Shown: positions 4,981-6,747 of the stretch, piece after piece | Position numbering within the stretch: the first letter of the stretch is position 1 | How the letters are laid out: each line of letters opens with the position of its first letter | NCBI GenBank assembly: GCA_916050055.1 | Contig: CAJZJY010000060.1 | Span: 1-6,747 of the forward strand | Direction: 5' to 3' | Length of the DNA stretch: 6,747 bases | DNA from: an uncultured Streptococcus sp. | GTDB taxonomy: Bacteria > Bacillota > Bacilli > Lactobacillales > Aerococcaceae | Notes under the pieces: model-generated | What the model was told of the DNA's origin: nothing | The model's input: only the letters and a program-made list of their open reading frames with translations | The model's database searches: none | Position numbers and translations under genes: made by a program

Positions 4981-6747
4981 GCCAATAAAAAACCATTAAG
5001 ACGTGAAGAAGTTCCAGTAGAATTAACATGGGACCTTTCCGCAATTTACGAATCAAACGAAGGATTTGAAAAGGACTTAGAATTTGTTAAATCACAAATT
5101 CCAGCAGTAGCCGCTGCAAAAGAAACAGCATTAAAAGATGGGGAATCATTATTAGCATTCTTAAATCTTTTAAACGTAGTGGATGATAAGATTGAAACAG
5201 CTTATGTTTACTCACATTTAAAAGCAGACCAAGATACTTCTAACAATGAAAACCAAGTCTTAAACCAACGTGCGTTCTCAACATACATCGAATTCTCAGG
5301 CGCTTCGGCATGGTTTGCCCCAGCAATTTTAGCATTATCTGATGAAGCATTTGAAGAGTATTTCAAACAAGAACCAGGATTAGAAGACTTCCGTGTCTTA
5401 TTAGAAACAGCGCGTATTAAAAAAGGTCACGTGCTTTCAGATAAAGAAGAAGCATTATTATCAAAAGCTAGCGAAGTATTCCAAGGCGCAAGCAAAACGT
5501 TCAACTTATTGAACAACGCTGACATCAAGTTTGATGAAATCACAACTGAAAATGGCGAAAAAGTTGAATTGACAAACGGTAACTACTCTGTATATATCGA
5601 ATCTAAAAACCAAGATGTTCGTAAGGAAGCATTCGAAACATTATACAAACCTTACATCAACTTGAAAAATACATTCGCAAGCACACTTGGTACAGAAGTG
5701 AAAGGTCATAACTTCAGCGCTTTAGTGCATAACTATGACTCAGCTCGTCAAGCAGCACTTGCTTCAAACCAAGTTCCTGAAGAAGTGTATGATGCTTTAG
5801 TAGACGTGGTAAATGAAAAATTACCATTATTACACCGTTACACCGCATTACAACAAAAAGCATTAGGCTTAGATGAATTGCATATGTATGATTTATACGT
5901 ACCAATCACTGGAGACGCTCCAATTAAATACAATTACCAAGAAGCATCTCTAGCAAGTGTGGAAGCCTTGAAACCTCTTGGCGAAGAGTACAATGAAATC
6001 ATGAAGAAAGCATACGCGGAACGTTGGATCGACGTTGCTGAAAACATCGGTAAACGCAGTGGTGGATATTCAAGTGGAGCATACTCAACTGCACCATACA
6101 TCCTATTGAACTGGCATGATGAATTATCAAACTTCTTCACATTAGTTCACGAGTTAGGACATAGTGCACACAGCTACTTCACTCGTAATACACAACCAAA
6201 ACAATACGGAGATTACTCAATCTTCTTAGCGGAAATTGCTTCTACAACAAACGAAAACATCTTAACAGATTACTTGTTGAAGAAACATACAGATAAAGAA
6301 GCGCAAAAATATATCTTAAACAACTATTTACACCGCTTCAAATCAACCATTTTCCGTCAAACACAATTTGCAGAATTCGAACATAAGATTCACGTTATGG
6401 ACCAAGAAGGCCAACCATTAACACAAGAATCAATCGCAAAAGCTTATAGCGAAATCAACGCGAAATACTATGCAAATGTTATCCAAGATGAACAAATCGC
6501 ATACGAATGGGCACGTATCCCTCACTTCTACATGAACTACTACGTATTCCAATACGCGACTGGTATGGCTGCAGCAACTGCTTTATCAGATAAAATCTTA
6601 CATGGTACTCCAGAAGATTTAGAAGCTTACTTAAACTACTTACGTGCAGGACGCAGCGACGCTCCAATCGAAGTAATGAAAAAAGCCGGCGTAGACATGA
6701 CGAAGAAAGACTACTTATACGACGCATTCGACGTATTCGAACAACGT
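4978..6747 (+). CDS. pepF: Oligoendopeptidase F, metallopeptidase family M3 (C-terminus cut by the window edge)
   Basis: An open frame of 590 codons runs without a stop to the right edge. PepF proteins are about 600 residues, so probably only 10-15 are missing. The enzyme is a cytosolic zinc peptidase that cleaves short oligopeptides of roughly 7-17 residues, and in lactic acid bacteria it takes part in peptide and protein turnover. The zinc motif HELGH is at 391-395. The third ligand is E419 in FLAEIASTTNE. The substrate-binding H/Y region is HFYMNYYVFQYATG (516-529). The N-terminus opens with the family's typical VPVELTWDLSAIY, and there is no signal peptide. Codon choice is strongly biased (TTA, GAA, AAC, TTC), more so than in ktrB, which suggests high expression. 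The ATG at 4978 is supported by the AGTAGGG site and by where the family similarity begins. It follows the ktrBA terminator and has its own likely promoter. Confidence 0.95.
   Translation, partial: MANKKPLRREEVPVELTWDLSAIYESNEGFEKDLEFVKSQIPAVAAAKETALKDGESLLAFLNLLNVVDDKIETAYVYSHLKADQDTSNNENQVLNQRAFSTYIEFSGASAWFAPAILALSDEAFEEYFKQEPGLEDFRVLLETARIKKGHVLSDKEEALLSKASEVFQGASKTFNLLNNADIKFDEITTENGEKVELTNGNYSVYIESKNQDVRKEAFETLYKPYINLKNTFASTLGTEVKGHNFSALVHNYDSARQAALASNQVPEEVYDALVDVVNEKLPLLHRYTALQQKALGLDELHMYDLYVPITGDAPIKYNYQEASLASVEALKPLGEEYNEIMKKAYAERWIDVAENIGKRSGGYSSGAYSTAPYILLNWHDELSNFFTLVHELGHSAHSYFTRNTQPKQYGDYSIFLAEIASTTNENILTDYLLKKHTDKEAQKYILNNYLHRFKSTIFRQTQFAEFEHKIHVMDQEGQPLTQESIAKAYSEINAKYYANVIQDEQIAYEWARIPHFYMNYYVFQYATGMAAATALSDKILHGTPEDLEAYLNYLRAGRSDAPIEVMKKAGVDMTKKDYLYDAFDVFEQR

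Overview
The window looks like chromosomal core sequence from a low-GC Gram-positive bacterium, most likely a member of the Lactobacillales. The grounds are strong AGGAGG-type ribosome binding sites, intrinsic hairpin-plus-T terminators, AT-rich third codon positions, a KtrAB potassium uptake pair, a PepF-type oligopeptidase, and an aspartokinase closely resembling what I recall of Bacillus YclM (aspartokinase III). The genus cannot be fixed from the sequence alone; Granulicatella/Carnobacteriaceae-like is a guess. I see no mobile element, CRISPR array, tRNA or rRNA.

Layout. Positions 1-474 (minus) carry the N-terminal part of an uncharacterised zinc-ribbon membrane protein that runs off the left edge. 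Positions 534-731 (minus) hold no protein gene. They hold a complete transcription unit: an almost consensus promoter, about 160 nt of hairpin-rich RNA, and a strong intrinsic terminator. It is either a small RNA or an attenuator-type leader for the zinc-ribbon gene, and I could not assign it to a known RNA family. Positions 739-1116 (minus) are a glyoxalase I gene with all four metal ligands and no terminator of its own. A short divergent intergenic region separates it from a monocistronic aspartokinase (1289-2665, plus). The aspartokinase terminator hairpin (2717-2751) overlaps a good candidate promoter for the following ktrB-ktrA operon (2789-4846), which ends at another clear terminator (4853-4896). 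An oligoendopeptidase F gene (4978 to the right edge) follows with its own likely promoter and lacks only its last few codons.

How the genes relate. KtrB (pore) and KtrA (cytosolic RCK gate) form one potassium uptake system and are co-transcribed with a 15-nt gap. The others are independent housekeeping functions: methylglyoxal detoxification, entry into the aspartate family of amino acids, and intracellular peptide degradation. Most of the window is ordinary. What merits a second look is the structured RNA unit and its possible alternative folds, the promoter built into a terminator hairpin, the paired AACNGTT sites in front of it, and a near-identical 21-nt translation start block shared by ktrA and pepF.
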